This document shows, piece by piece, positions 24,456 through 37,000 of a stretch of DNA of 64,000 bases. A program made the position numbers and the translations under genes. Within the stretch, counting starts at the first letter, position 1. Each line of letters begins with the position of its first letter. The stretch is from Amia ocellicauda (lineage: Eukaryota > Chordata > Actinopteri > Amiiformes > Amiidae): assembly GCF_036373705.1 (NCBI RefSeq), contig NC_089851.1, forward strand, positions 54,298,940 through 54,362,939. The letters are read 5' to 3'. The notes beneath the pieces were generated by a model, which was given only the letters and a program-made list of their open reading frames with translations, had not been told where the DNA came from and searched no databases.

Positions 24456-24817
24456 CAGCACTGAGAGCATGGTTCAGCAGGCCCGCAAACAACTGAAAAG
24501 AATGCCTCTCCTTTGGTGCAGCTCAGGAGTACACGTTCAGCAAAGGTCTCCATAACAAGCCGGCAAACCACATTTCGTCCTCCTCCTCCTCAACAACACA
24601 CTACATGTCCTCCTCCTCCTCAACAACAACAACGAACTTGTAAAATACACATTTTCTTTAAAGAAAACAAAACACACAGATGACAGTCTGATTTCCCATC
24701 AGCTACACAGCCAACAGTATCTGAGGTTGAAAGACCTCCCTGGTGCAGAGGAGCCCAGAAGCCAAGCATCGAGAGAGAACAAACGAATGCTTCAGAGAAT
24801 GCAAAGCGGGGCCAAGC

Positions 24818-24889
24818 GGGCTCGTCCGGGAGTTGAACCCGGGACCTCTCGCACCCTAAGCGAGAATCATACCCCTAGACCAACGAGCC
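24818..24889 (-). tRNA. tRNA-Pro(AGG)
   Basis: Class A, TGTTGCAG flank subtype. Confidence 0.92.
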
Positions 24890-25204
24890 AAGTTAACGGA
24901 GGGTGTTGCAGTTTCTGCTGGGCAAGCGCGTAACTGCTTTGGGGCAGACCGGGAGACCTACGCTCACTGACTGATAGCATGGACTGTAGCGCTGAAGTGT
25001 CTTTCCAGAACGGTAACCGTATCCCCAGTGAGACAGCACTGAGAGCATGGTTCAGCAGGCCCGCAAACAACTGAAAAGAATGCCTCTCCTTTGGTGCAGC
25101 TCAGGAGTACACGTTCAGCAAAGGTCTCCATAACAAGCCGGCAAACCACATTTCGTCCTCCTCCTCCTCAACAACACACTACATGTCCTCCTCCTCCTCC
25201 TCCT

Positions 25205-25205
25205 C

Positions 25206-25285
<80 letters not shown>
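25205..25285 (+). repeat. (CAA)27 microsatellite
   Basis: Third block; preceded by one additional TCC. Confidence 0.97.
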
Positions 25286-25470
25286 CGAACTTGTAAAAAA
25301 CACATTTTCTTTAAAGACAACAAAACACACAGATGACAGTCTGATTTCCCATCAGCTACACAGCCAACAGTATCTGAGGTTGAAAGACCTCCCTGGTGCA
25401 GAGGAGCCCAGAAGCCAAGCATCGAGAGAGAACAAACGAATGCTTCAGAGAATGCAAAGCGGGGCCAAGC

Positions 25471-25542
25471 GGGCTCGTCCGGGAGTTGAACCCGGGACCT
25501 CTCGCACCCTAAGCGAGAATCATACCCCTAGACCAACGAGCC
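25471..25542 (-). tRNA. tRNA-Pro(AGG)
   Basis: Class A, next to a 27-repeat CAA tract with one extra TCC. Confidence 0.92.
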
Positions 25543-26048
25543 AAGTTAACGGAGGGTGTCGCAGTTTCTGCTGGGCAAGCGCGTAACTGCTTTGGGGCAG
25601 ACCGGGAGACCTACGCTCACTGACTGATAGCATGGACTGTAGCGCTGAAGTGTCTTTCCAGAACGGTAACCGTATCCCCAGTGAGACAGCACTGAGAGCA
25701 TGGTTCAGCAGGCCCGCAAACAACTGAAAAGAATGCCTCTCCTTTGGTGCAGCTCAGGAGTACACGTTCAGCAAAGGTCTCCATAACAAGCCGGCAAACC
25801 ACATTTCGTCCTCCTCCTCCTCAACAACACACTACATGTCCTCCTCCTCCTCAACAACAACAACGAACTTGTAAAATACACATTTTCTTTAAAGAAAACA
25901 AAACACACAGATGACAGTCTGATTTCCCATCAGCTACACAGCCAACAGTATCTGAGGTTGAAAGACCTCCCTGGTGCAGAGGAGCCCAGAAGCCAAGCAT
26001 CGAGAGAGAACAAACGAATGCTTCAGAGAATGCAAAGCGGGGCCAAGC

Positions 26049-26120
26049 GGGCTCGTCCGGGAGTTGAACCCGGGACCTCTCGCACCCTAAGCGAGAATCA
26101 TACCCCTAGACCAACGAGCC
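26049..26120 (-). tRNA. tRNA-Pro(AGG)
   Basis: Class A, TGTTGCAG flank subtype. Confidence 0.92.
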
Positions 26121-26432
26121 AAGTTAACGGAGGGTGTTGCAGTTTCTGCTGGGCAAGCGCGTAACTGCTTTGGGGCAGACCGGGAGACCTACGCTCACTG
26201 ACTGATAGCATGGACTGTAGCGCTGAAGTGTCTTTCCAGAACGGTAACCGTATCCCCAGTGAGACAGCACTGAGAGCATGGTTCAGCAGGCCCGCAAACA
26301 ACTGAAAAGAATGCCTCTCCTTTGGTGCAGCTCAGGAGTACACGTTCAGCAAAGGTCTCCATAACAAGCCGGCAAACCACATTTCGTCCTCCTCCTCCTC
26401 AACAACACACTACATGTCCTCCTCCTCCTCCT

Positions 26433-26534
<102 letters not shown>

Positions 26535-26719
26535 CGAACTTGTAAAAAACACATTTTCTTTAAAGACAACAAAACACACAGATGACAGTCTGATTTCCCA
26601 TCAGCTACACAGCCAACAGTATCTGAGGTTGAAAGACCTCCCTGGTGCAGAGGAGCCCAGAAGCCAAGCATCGAGAGAGAACAAACGAATGCTTCAGAGA
26701 ATGCAAAGCGGGGCCAAGC

Positions 26720-26791
26720 GGGCTCGTCCGGGAGTTGAACCCGGGACCTCTCGCACCCTAAGCGAGAATCATACCCCTAGACCAACGAGCC
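26720..26791 (-). tRNA. tRNA-Pro(AGG)
   Basis: Class A, next to the longest CAA tract (34 repeats). Confidence 0.92.
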
Positions 26792-27309
26792 AAGTTAACG
26801 GAGGGTGTCGCAGTTTCTGCTGGGCAAGCGCGTAACTGCTTTGGGGCAGACCGGGAGACCTACGCTCACTGACTGATAGCATGGACTGTAGCGCTGAAGT
26901 GTCTTTCCAGAACGGTAACCGTATCCCCAGTGAGACAGCACTGAGAGCATGGTTCAGCAGGCCCGCAAACAACTGAAAAGAATGCCTCTCCTTTGGTGCA
27001 GCTCAGGAGTACACGTTCAGCAAAGGTCTCCATAACAAGCCGGCAAACCACATTTCGTCCTCCTCCTCCTCAACAACACACTACATGTCCTCCTCCTCCT
27101 CCTCAACAACAACAACAACAACAACGAACTTGTAAAAAACACATTTTCTTTAAAGAAAACAAAACACACAGATGACAGTCTGATTTCCCATCAGCTTTAC
27201 AGGCAACAGTATCTGAGGTCGATAGCCCTCCCTTGTGCAGAGGAGCCCAGAAGCCAGCCTTCAAGAGCAAACGAACAAACACTTCAGTGACTGCAAAGTG
27301 GGGCCAAGT

Positions 27310-27381
27310 GGGCTCGTCCTGGAGTTGAACCCAGGGCCTCTCACACCCTCAGCAAGAATCATACCCCTAGACCAACGAGCC
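27310..27381 (-). tRNA. tRNA-Pro-like (AGG, G33)
   Basis: Class G. Confidence 0.55.
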
Positions 27382-27887
27382 AAGTTAACGGAGGGTGTCT
27401 CAGTTTCTGCTGGGCAAGCGCGTAACTGCTTTGGGGCAGACCGGGAGACCTACGCACACTGACTGATAGCATGGACTGTAGCGCTGAAGTGTCTTTCCAG
27501 AACGGTAACCGTATCCCCAGTGAGACAGCACTGAGAGCATGGTTCAGCAGGCCCGCAAACAACTGAAAAGAATGCCTCTCCTTTGGTGCAGCTCAGGAGT
27601 ACACGTTCAGCAAAGGTCTCCATAACAAGCCGGCAAACCACATTTCGTCCTCCTCCTCCTCAACAACACACTACATGTCCTCCTCCTCCTCAACAACAAC
27701 AACGAACTTGTAAAATACACATTTTCTTTAAAGAAAACAAAACACACAGATGACAGTCTGATTTCCCATCAGCTACACAGCCAACAGTATCTGAGGTTGA
27801 AAGACCTCCCTGGTGCAGAGGAGCCCAGAAGCCAAGCATCGAGAGAGAACAAACGAATGCTTCAGAGAATGCAAAGCGGGGCCAAGC

Positions 27888-27935
27888 GGGCTCGTCCGGG
27901 AGTTGAACCCGGGACCTCTCGCACCCTAAGTGAGA
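27888..27935 (-). pseudogene. tRNA-Pro 3' half
   Basis: First of a second triplet of 410-bp units. Confidence 0.9.
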
Positions 27936-28297
27936 CAGCACTGAGAGCATGGTTCAGCAGGCCCGCAAACAACTGAAAAGAATGCCTCTCCTTTGGTGCA
28001 GCTCAGGAGTACACGTTCAGCAAAGGTCTCCATAACAAGCCGGCAAACCACATTTCGTCCTCCTCCTCCTCAACAACACACTACATGTCCTCCTCCTCCT
28101 CAACAACAACAACGAACTTGTAAAATACACATTTTCTTTAAAGAAAACAAAACACACAGATGACAGTCTGATTTCCCATCAGCTACACAGCCAACAGTAT
28201 CTGAGGTTGAAAGACCTCCCTGGTGCAGAGGAGCCCAGAAGCCAAGCATCGAGAGAGAACAAACGAATGCTTCAGAGAATGCAAAGCGGGGCCAAGC

Positions 28298-28345
28298 GGG
28301 CTCGTCCGGGAGTTGAACCCGGGACCTCTCGCACCCTAAGTGAGA
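28298..28345 (-). pseudogene. tRNA-Pro 3' half
   Basis: Second of the triplet. Confidence 0.9.
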
Positions 28346-28707
28346 CAGCACTGAGAGCATGGTTCAGCAGGCCCGCAAACAACTGAAAAGAATGCCTCTC
28401 CTTTGGTGCAGCTCAGGAGTACACGTTCAGCAAAGGTCTCCATAACAAGCCGGCAAACCACATTTCGTCCTCCTCCTCCTCAACAACACACTACATGTCC
28501 TCCTCCTCCTCAACAACAACAACGAACTTGTAAAATACACATTTTCTTTAAAGAAAACAAAACACACAGATGACAGTCTGATTTCCCATCAGCTACACAG
28601 CCAACAGTATCTGAGGTTGAAAGACCTCCCTGGTGCAGAGGAGCCCAGAAGCCAAGCATCGAGAGAGAACAAACGAATGCTTCAGAGAATGCAAAGCGGG
28701 GCCAAGC

Positions 28708-28755
28708 GGGCTCGTCCGGGAGTTGAACCCGGGACCTCTCGCACCCTAAGTGAGA
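28708..28755 (-). pseudogene. tRNA-Pro 3' half
   Basis: Third of the triplet. Confidence 0.9.
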
Positions 28756-29117
28756 CAGCACTGAGAGCATGGTTCAGCAGGCCCGCAAACAACTGAAAAG
28801 AATGCCTCTCCTTTGGTGCAGCTCAGGAGTACACGTTCAGCAAAGGTCTCCATAACAAGCCGGCAAACCACATTTCGTCCTCCTCCTCCTCAACAACACA
28901 CTACATGTCCTCCTCCTCCTCAACAACAACAACGAACTTGTAAAATACACATTTTCTTTAAAGAAAACAAAACACACAGATGACAGTCTGATTTCCCATC
29001 AGCTACACAGCCAACAGTATCTGAGGTTGAAAGACCTCCCTGGTGCAGAGGAGCCCAGAAGCCAAGCATCGAGAGAGAACAAACGAATGCTTCAGAGAAT
29101 GCAAAGCGGGGCCAAGC

Positions 29118-29189
29118 GGGCTCGTCCGGGAGTTGAACCCGGGACCTCTCGCACCCTAAGCGAGAATCATACCCCTAGACCAACGAGCC
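29118..29189 (-). tRNA. tRNA-Pro(AGG)
   Basis: Class A. Confidence 0.92.
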
Positions 29190-29695
29190 AAGTTAACGGA
29201 GGGTGTCGCAGTTTCTGCTGGGCAAGCGCGTAACTGCTTTGGGGCAGACCGGGAGACCTACGCTCACTGACTGATAGCATGGACTGTAGCGCTGAAGTGT
29301 CTTTCCAGAACGGTAACCGTATCCCCAGTGAGACAGCACTGAGAGCATGGTTCAGCAGGCCCGCAAACAACTGAAAAGAATGCCTCTCCTTTGGTGCAGC
29401 TCAGGAGTACACGTTCAGCAAAGGTCTCCATAACAAGCCGGCAAACCACATTTCGTCCTCCTCCTCCTCAACAACACACTACATGTCCTCCTCCTCCTCC
29501 TCAACAACAACGAACTTGTAAAAAACACATTTTCTTTAAAGAAAACAAAACACACAGATGACAGTCTGATTTCCCATCAGCTTTACAGGCAACAGTATCT
29601 GAGGTCGATAGCCCTCCCTTGTGCAGAGGAGCCCAGAAGCCAGCCTTCAAGAGCAAACGAACAAACACTTCAGTGACTGCAAAGTGGGGCCAAGT

Positions 29696-29767
29696 GGGCT
29701 CGTCCTGGAGTTGAACCCAGGGCCTCTCACACCCTCAGCAAGAATCATACCCCTAGACCAACGAGCC
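29696..29767 (-). tRNA. tRNA-Pro-like (AGG, G33)
   Basis: Class G; first of two adjacent class G units. Confidence 0.55.
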
Positions 29768-30285
29768 AAGTTAACGGAGGGTGTCGCAGTTTCTGCTGGG
29801 CAAGCGCGTAACTGCTTTGGGGCAGACCGGGAGACCTACGCTCACTGACTGATAGCATGGACTGTAGCGCTGAAGTGTCTTTCCAGAACGGTAACCGTAT
29901 CCCCAGTGAGACAGCACTGAGAGCATGGTTCAGCAGGCCCGCAAACAACTGAAAAGAATGCCTCTCCTTTGGTGCAGCTCAGGAGTACACGTTCAGCAAA
30001 GGTCTCCATAACAAGCCGGCAAACCACATTTCGTCCTCCTCCTCCTCAACAACACACTACATGTCCTCCTCCTCCTCCTCAACAACAACAACAACAACAA
30101 CGAACTTGTAAAAAACACATTTTCTTTAAAGAAAACAAAACACACAGATGACAGTCTGATTTCCCATCAGCTTTACAGGCAACAGTATCTGAGGTCGATA
30201 GCCCTCCCTTGTGCAGAGGAGCCCAGAAGCCAGCCTTCAAGAGCAAACGAACAAACACTTCAGTGACTGCAAAGTGGGGCCAAGT

Positions 30286-30357
30286 GGGCTCGTCCTGGAG
30301 TTGAACCCAGGGCCTCTCACACCCTCAGCAAGAATCATACCCCTAGACCAACGAGCC
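30286..30357 (-). tRNA. tRNA-Pro-like (AGG, G33)
   Basis: Class G; second of the adjacent pair. Confidence 0.55.
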
Positions 30358-30863
30358 AAGTTAACGGAGGGTGTCGCAGTTTCTGCTGGGCAAGCGCGTA
30401 ACTGCTTTGGGGCAGACCGGGAGACCTACGCACACTGACTGATAGCATGGACTGTAGCGCTGAAGTGTCTTTCCAGAACGGTAACCGTATCCCCAGTGAG
30501 ACAGCACTGAGAGCATGGTTCAGCAGGCCCGCAAACAACTGAAAAGAATGCCTCTCCTTTGGTGCAGCTCAGGAGTACACGTTCAGCAAAGGTCTCCATA
30601 ACAAGCCGGCAAACCACATTTCGTCCTCCTCCTCCTCAACAACACACTACATGTCCTCCTCCTCCTCAACAACAACAACGAACTTGTAAAATACACATTT
30701 TCTTTAAAGAAAACAAAACACACAGATGACAGTCTGATTTCCCATCAGCTACACAGCCAACAGTATCTGAGGTTGAAAGACCTCCCTGGTGCAGAGGAGC
30801 CCAGAAGCCAAGCATCGAGAGAGAACAAACGAATGCTTCAGAGAATGCAAAGCGGGGCCAAGC

Positions 30864-30911
30864 GGGCTCGTCCGGGAGTTGAACCCGGGACCTCTCGCAC
30901 CCTAAGTGAGA
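30864..30911 (-). pseudogene. tRNA-Pro 3' half
   Basis: Shared truncation junction; single 410-bp unit. Confidence 0.9.
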
Positions 30912-31273
30912 CAGCACTGAGAGCATGGTTCAGCAGGCCCGCAAACAACTGAAAAGAATGCCTCTCCTTTGGTGCAGCTCAGGAGTACACGTTCAGCAAA
31001 GGTCTCCATAACAAGCCGGCAAACCACATTTCGTCCTCCTCCTCCTCAACAACACACTACATGTCCTCCTCCTCCTCAACAACAACAACGAACTTGTAAA
31101 ATACACATTTTCTTTAAAGAAAACAAAACACACAGATGACAGTCTGATTTCCCATCAGCTACACAGCCAACAGTATCTGAGGTTGAAAGACCTCCCTGGT
31201 GCAGAGGAGCCCAGAAGCCAAGCATCGAGAGAGAACAAACGAATGCTTCAGAGAATGCAAAGCGGGGCCAAGC

Positions 31274-31345
31274 GGGCTCGTCCGGGAGTTGAACCCGGGA
31301 CCTCTCGCACCCTAAGCGAGAATCATACCCCTAGACCAACGAGCC
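31274..31345 (-). tRNA. tRNA-Pro(AGG)
   Basis: Class A, TGTTGCAG flank subtype. Confidence 0.92.
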
Positions 31346-31851
31346 AAGTTAACGGAGGGTGTTGCAGTTTCTGCTGGGCAAGCGCGTAACTGCTTTGGGG
31401 CAGACCGGGAGACCTACGCTCACTGACTGATAGCATGGACTGTAGCGCTGAAGTGTCTTTCCAGAACGGTAACCGTATCCCCAGTGAGACAGCACTGAGA
31501 GCATGGTTCAGCAGGCCCGCAAACAACTGAAAAGAATGCCTCTCCTTTGGTGCAGCTCAGGAGTACACGTTCAGCAAAGGTCTCCATAACAAGCCGGCAA
31601 ACCACATTTCGTCCTCCTCCTCCTCAACAACACACTACATGTCCTCCTCCTCCTCAACAACAACAACGAACTTGTAAAATACACATTTTCTTTAAAGAAA
31701 ACAAAACACACAGATGACAGTCTGATTTCCCATCAGCTACACAGCCAACAGTATCTGAGGTTGAAAGACCTCCCTGGTGCAGAGGAGCCCAGAAGCCAAG
31801 CATCGAGAGAGAACAAACGAATGCTTCAGAGAATGCAAAGCGGGGCCAAGC

Positions 31852-31899
31852 GGGCTCGTCCGGGAGTTGAACCCGGGACCTCTCGCACCCTAAGTGAGA
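31852..31899 (-). pseudogene. tRNA-Pro 3' half
   Basis: Shared truncation junction; last truncated unit in the array. Confidence 0.9.
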
Positions 31900-32261
31900 C
31901 AGCACTGAGAGCATGGTTCAGCAGGCCCGCAAACAACTGAAAAGAATGCCTCTCCTTTGGTGCAGCTCAGGAGTACACGTTCAGCAAAGGTCTCCATAAC
32001 AAGCCGGCAAACCACATTTCGTCCTCCTCCTCCTCAACAACACACTACATGTCCTCCTCCTCCTCAACAACAACAACGAACTTGTAAAATACACATTTTC
32101 TTTAAAGAAAACAAAACACACAGATGACAGTCTGATTTCCCATCAGCTACACAGCCAACAGTATCTGAGGTTGAAAGACCTCCCTGGTGCAGAGGAGCCC
32201 AGAAGCCAAGCATCGAGAGAGAACAAACGAATGCTTCAGAGAATGCAAAGCGGGGCCAAGC

Positions 32262-32333
32262 GGGCTCGTCCGGGAGTTGAACCCGGGACCTCTCGCACCC
32301 TAAACGAGAATCATACCCCTAGACCAACGAGCC
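32262..32333 (-). tRNA. tRNA-Pro(AGG), variant stem
   Basis: Class A with C31 changed to T, which still pairs with G39 as a wobble. Confidence 0.85.
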
Positions 32334-32839
32334 AAGTTAACGGAGGGTGTTGCAGTTTCTGCTGGGCAAGCGCGTAACTGCTTTGGGGCAGACCGGGAGA
32401 CCTACGCTCACTGACTGATAGCATGGACTGTAGCGCTGAAGTGTCTTTCCAGAACGGTAACCGTATCCCCAGTGAGACAGCACTGAGAGCATGGTTCAGC
32501 AGGCCCGCAAACAACTGAAAAGAATGCCTCTCCTTTGGTGCAGCTCAGGAGTACACGTTCAGCAAAGGTCTCCATAACAAGCCGGCAAACCACATTTCGT
32601 CCTCCTCCTCCTCAACAACACACTACATGTCCTCCTCCTCCTCAACAACAACAACGAACTTGTAAAATACACATTTTCTTTAAAGAAAACAAAACACACA
32701 GATGACAGTCTGATTTCCCATCAGCTATACAGCCAACAGTATCTGAGGTCGATAGCCCTCCCTTGTGCAGAGGAGCCCAGAAGCCAGCCTTCAAGAGCAA
32801 ACGAACGAACACTTCGGTGACTACAAAGTGGGGCCAAGT

Positions 32840-32911
32840 GGGCTCGTCCTGGAGTTGAACACACGGCCTCTCACACCCTCAGCAAGAATCATACCCCTAG
32901 ACCAACGAGCC
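32840..32911 (-). pseudogene. tRNA-Pro-like, decayed class G
   Basis: Same T-arm damage as the copy at 9654, showing that the two units share a recent ancestor despite lying 23 kb apart. Confidence 0.7.
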
Positions 32912-33417
32912 AAGTTAACGGAGGGTGTCGCAGTTTCTGCTGGGCAAGCGCGTAACTGCTTTGGGGCAGACCGGGAGACCTACGCTCACTGACTGATAGC
33001 ATGGACTGTAGCGCTGAAGTGTCTTTCCAGAACGGTAACCGTATCCCCAGTGAGACAGCACTGAGAGCATGGTTCAGCAGGCCCGCAAACAACTGAAAAG
33101 AATGCCTCTCCTTTGGTGCAGCTCAGGAGTACACGTTCAGCAAAGGTCTCCATAACAAGCCGGCAAACCACATTTCGTCCTCCTCCTCCTCAACAACACA
33201 CTACATGTCCTCCTCCTCCTCAACAACAACAACGAACTTGTAAAATACACATTTTCTTTAAAGAAAACAAAACACACAGATAACAGTCTGATTTCCCATC
33301 AGCTACACAGCCAACAGTATCTGAGGTTGAAAGACCTCCCTGGTGCAGAGGAGCCCAGAAGCCAAGCATCGAGAGAAAACAAACGAATGCTTCAGAGAAT
33401 GCAAAGCGGGGCCAAGC

Positions 33418-33489
33418 GGGCTCGTCCGGGAGTTGAACCCGGGACCTCTCGCACCCTAAGCGAGAATCATACCCCTAGACCAACGAGCC
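33418..33489 (-). tRNA. tRNA-Pro(AGG)
   Basis: Class A; the flank has private changes (AGATAACAG, GAGAGAAAAC). Confidence 0.92.
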
Positions 33490-33995
33490 AAGTTAACGGA
33501 GGGTGTCGCAGTTTCTGCTGGGCAAGCGCGTAACTGCTTTGGGGCAGACCGGGAGACCTACGCTCACTGACTGATAGCATGGACTGTAGCGCTGAAGTGT
33601 CTTTCCAGAACGGTAACCGTATCCCCAGTGAGACAGCACTGAGAGCATGGTTCAGCAGGCCCGCAAACAACTGAAAAGAATGCCTCTCCTTTGGTGCAGC
33701 TCAGGAGTACACGTTCAGCAAAGGTCTCCATAACAAGCCGGCAAACCACATTTCGTCCTCCTCCTCCTCAACAACACACTACATGTCCTCCTCCTCCTCA
33801 ACAACAACAACGAACTTGTAAAATACACATTTTCTTTAAAGAAAACAAAACACACAGATGACAGTCTGATTTCCCATCAGCTACACAGCCAACAGTATCT
33901 GAGGTTGAAAGACCTCCCTGGTGCAGAGGAGCCCAGAAGCCAAGCATCGAGAGAGAACAAACGAATGCTTCAGAGAATGCAAAGCGGGGCCAAGC

Positions 33996-34067
33996 GGGCT
34001 CGTCCGGGAGTTGAACCCGGGACCTCTCGCACCCTAAGCGAGAATCATACCCCTAGACCAACGAGCC
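33996..34067 (-). tRNA. tRNA-Pro(AGG)
   Basis: Class A; last intact class A copy. Confidence 0.92.
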
Positions 34068-34573
34068 AAGTTAACGGAGGGTGTCGCAGTTTCTGCTGGG
34101 CAAGCGCGTAACTGCTTTGGGGCAGACCGGGAGACCTACGCTCACTGACTGATAGCATGGACTGTAGCGCTGAAGTGTCTTTCCAGAACGGTAACCGTAT
34201 CCCCAGTGAGACAGCACTGAGAGCATGGTTCAGCAGGCCCGCAAACAACTGAAAAGAATGCCTCTCCTTTGGTGCAGCTCAGGAGTACACGTTCAGCAAA
34301 GGTCTCCATAACAAGCCGGCAAACCACATTTCGTCCTCCTCCTCCTCAACAACACACTACATGTCCTCCTCCTCCTCAACAACAACAACGAACTTGTAAA
34401 ATACACATTTTCTTTAAAGAAAACAAAACACACAGATGACAGTCTGATTTCCCATCAGCTACACAGCCAACAGTATGTGAGGTTGAAAGACCTCCCTGGT
34501 GCAGAGGAGCCCAGAAGCCAAGCATCGAGAGAGAACAAACGAATGCTTCAGAGAATGCAAAGCGGGGCCAAGC

Positions 34574-34645
34574 GGGCTCGTCCTGGAGTTGAACCCAGGG
34601 CCTCTCACACCCTCAGCAAGAATCATACCCCTAGACCAACGAGCC
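34574..34645 (-). tRNA. tRNA-Pro-like (AGG, G33), array-edge mosaic
   Basis: Class G tRNA body inside a class A type 3' flank. Beyond its 5' end the unit flank is strongly diverged and stops at about 34.71 kb, which marks the array boundary. Confidence 0.5.
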
Positions 34646-34712
34646 AAGCTAATAGGCAATATTGCATGTTCTCCTGGGCAAGCACATAACTGCTTGAGGC
34701 AGACCCTCACCT

Positions 34713-35222
34713 GATCACCACATGTGGTTACACTTTAAGAAGGGGTGAGTTTAAGGTCATCGGTAACATCACAAAGGTTGGCAGCATTTTACATGAATAT
34801 GTAAAGTTAAAAACACACACTACATGTAAATAAGCCATACTACTTGTTTAGTGTATGTAAGCTCGTTCTGTAATCATACATCATCCATACTAGTATTTAA
34901 TAATTGAATTAACTATACACAAACTACTTGGTCAATTCACTCTTGTTACCGTGTAATTACAGTGCAAGTAAATTGTAATAATTGTAGCGTTGTATATTGG
35001 GCCATATTTTACATGTAACTATATATTTCATATTTGTCCAATTAATGTACATTTGTTTTTTTTGTTTTTTAGCTGGTACCAAAACATTGGACTCTGGAAC
35101 TAAAAGGTCGGAAATTGGAAGAACTATTAATGACAAATGAATGACCGCTGATACAAGTAAATAGTGTTTCCTCAAATCTAAAGTGAGACCTTTTTGAATG
35201 AATCTGTAATACATGCCCTAAA
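34713..35222. other. AT-rich stretch, no gene seen
   Basis: Unique-looking AT-rich sequence between the array edge and the Tc1 relic. It may contain the decayed 5' part of that relic, but no helix-turn-helix coding was recognised. Confidence 0.6.
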
Positions 35223-35754
35223 CAGAATGAGAACATGGATCCATCATGCCTTGTTACCACTGTGCAGGCTGGTGGTGGTGGTGTAATGGTGTGGGGGATG
35301 TTTTCTTGGCACACTTTATGCCCCTTAGTGCCAATTGGGCATCGTTTAAATGCCACGGCCTACCTGAGCATTGTTTCTGACCATGTCCATCCCTTTATGA
35401 CCACCATGTACCCATCCTCTGATGGCTACTTCCAGCAGGATAATGCACCATGTCACAAAGGTCGAATCATTTCAAATTGGTTTCTTGAACATGACAATGA
35501 GTTCACTGTACTAAACTGGCCCCCACAGTCACCAGATCTCAACCCAATAGAGCATCTTTGGGATGTGGTGGAACGGGAGCTTCGTGCCCTGGATGTGCAT
35601 CCCACAAATCTCCATCAATTGCAAGATGCTATCCTATCAATATGGGCCAACATTTCTAAAGAATGCTTTCAGCACCTTGTTGAATCAATGCCACGTAGAA
35701 TTAAGGCAGTTCTGAAGGCAAAAGGGGGTCAAACACCAAGTGAGTACCAAGTGA
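35223..35754 (+). mobile_element. Tc1/mariner transposase C-terminal part (DD36E type)
   Basis: An open frame starting at 35235 encodes the catalytic half of a Tc1-like transposase: GGGGVMVWGMF, then QQDNAPCH with the second catalytic Asp, then SPDLNPIEHLWD with the catalytic Glu. I count 36 residues between that Asp and Glu, the spacing of the DD36E (Incomer) group rather than DD34E. The frame then runs to the family's usual LVESMPRRIKAVLKAKGG ending; the later residues of the open frame (to 35876) look like read-through into AT-rich DNA. The N-terminal DNA-binding half is not recognisable, and no terminal inverted repeats were identified, so this is a 5'-truncated relic. The group assignment rests on spacing alone. 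Confidence 0.85.
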
Positions 35755-35879
35755 AATCTATTAAAGTATTGAAGTATCCCAATGTTTTAAGTTACACTTC
35801 ATGTATACATGTGTTTGGAAGTTTATCCAAATATATTCTACCAGTATATTTAGAATGCAACATTTTTGCAGTCTAATAT

Positions 35880-36290
35880 ATTCACAGTATACAATACATG
35901 CAATATGAGATTGTTGTGTATTTAGCAGTATACTAAATGTATATTATAAGGGGACATATATGTATGCATTTTTATATATTTAGTATAAAATACATGTGTA
36001 GATGTTACAGTATATTTGCATATAATTATAGATATATTAAAAACAAGTTTACATATAATTCTGAATATACTTAAGTTATATTAAGCAATATTTGTATTGT
36101 ATAATATAGTGTATTTGACCATATTTCTGTATCAAGTGACAGTGCAATTGATATTTAAAAGAATATTTTCACCATATATTATAAAATGGTATGCACATTT
36201 ATAAAACATATTAATACATTAAAATACATTTCATATTTCAGAATAATATATATTTTTAAATATTTTATTTTTGTAAGGGTATCTTCCATA
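35880..36290. repeat. AT-rich stretch with TATTTAGTATA-like motifs
   Basis: Very AT-rich sequence in which short TATATTTAG and GTATACTAAATG-type motifs recur in both orientations. No gene seen. Confidence 0.5.
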
Positions 36291-36297
36291 AATGCAG

Positions 36298-36477
36298 TTT
36301 TACCAAACAAAGGAAAACCAGGAAAGGTTGGTGGAGGAGATTACGCAGTTTTGGCAGCCCATTCTGAAACCCACTGCAGAATATATTCTGGCAGGAGGTC
36401 TGATTAAAATACTGGAAAATCTTCAATCAAAGTCAAGAAATGTGTCAAAAGGCTTCCAGTTTCCTTTCCTGCCATGA
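36298..36477 (+). other. Exon-like open stretch, unrecognised
   Basis: After a possible splice acceptor (ATAAATGCAG at 36288-36297) an open frame of about 60 codons reads ENQERLVEEITQFWQPILKP and continues to a stop at 36475-36477. Amino acid composition is protein-like, unlike the surrounding AT-rich sequence. I do not recognise the family. It may be the last exon of a host gene, a retrocopy fragment or a transposon remnant. Confidence 0.3.
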
Positions 36478-36519
36478 GAAGTATGCTGATTTCAGAACCT
36501 CTATGAAGTAGATTCCTTA

Positions 36520-36800
36520 TTTTTCAAAAAATAAGTAATGGTTATTTTTTTCATTGTTTCCTCAATATATTAATAATAAACTGTTTTATTTTTTTCTGCA
36601 AAATAAGTAAAGTTTACTTATTTATTTCTGGTTCCTGTTTTTTTTTTTTTTAAATAAGTAATGGTTATTTATTTTTATCTTTCTTGTTTATTACTTTTTC
36701 TGTGAATTCTGATTCTAGTAGTATGAAGAAATAAGTAATAGTTACTCATTCCTTATTTCTGTTTCCCTGTTTTTTCACAAAATAAGTAATGGTTATTTCA
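36520..36800. repeat. Degenerate AATAAGTAATGGTTATTT minisatellite
   Basis: Four or five diverged copies of a palindromic AAATAAGTAATGGTTATTT motif separated by T-rich spacers. Related motifs recur at 38,140-38,220. Confidence 0.6.
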
Positions 36801-36886
36801 AAAATCCCTGTTTACAAATGTAAGGACTTATAGGACAACAGCATTACATACAGATAGATAACATACATTAGTTATTATGGTAACAA

Positions 36887-36995
36887 GTGTCCATTATAAA
36901 CAATCTATTAACAAATTATTGATTATGTTATTGTTATATGATTATTACAAATTATAAATATATTAGACATTTTTATTTAAACATTTTTGCTATAC
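36887..36995 (+). repeat. Foldback element, left arm
   Basis: About 108 bp from GTGTCCATTATAAACAATC to TTTTGCTATA; its inverted partner is at 37365-37464. Confidence 0.8.
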
Positions 36996-37000
36996 TATGT

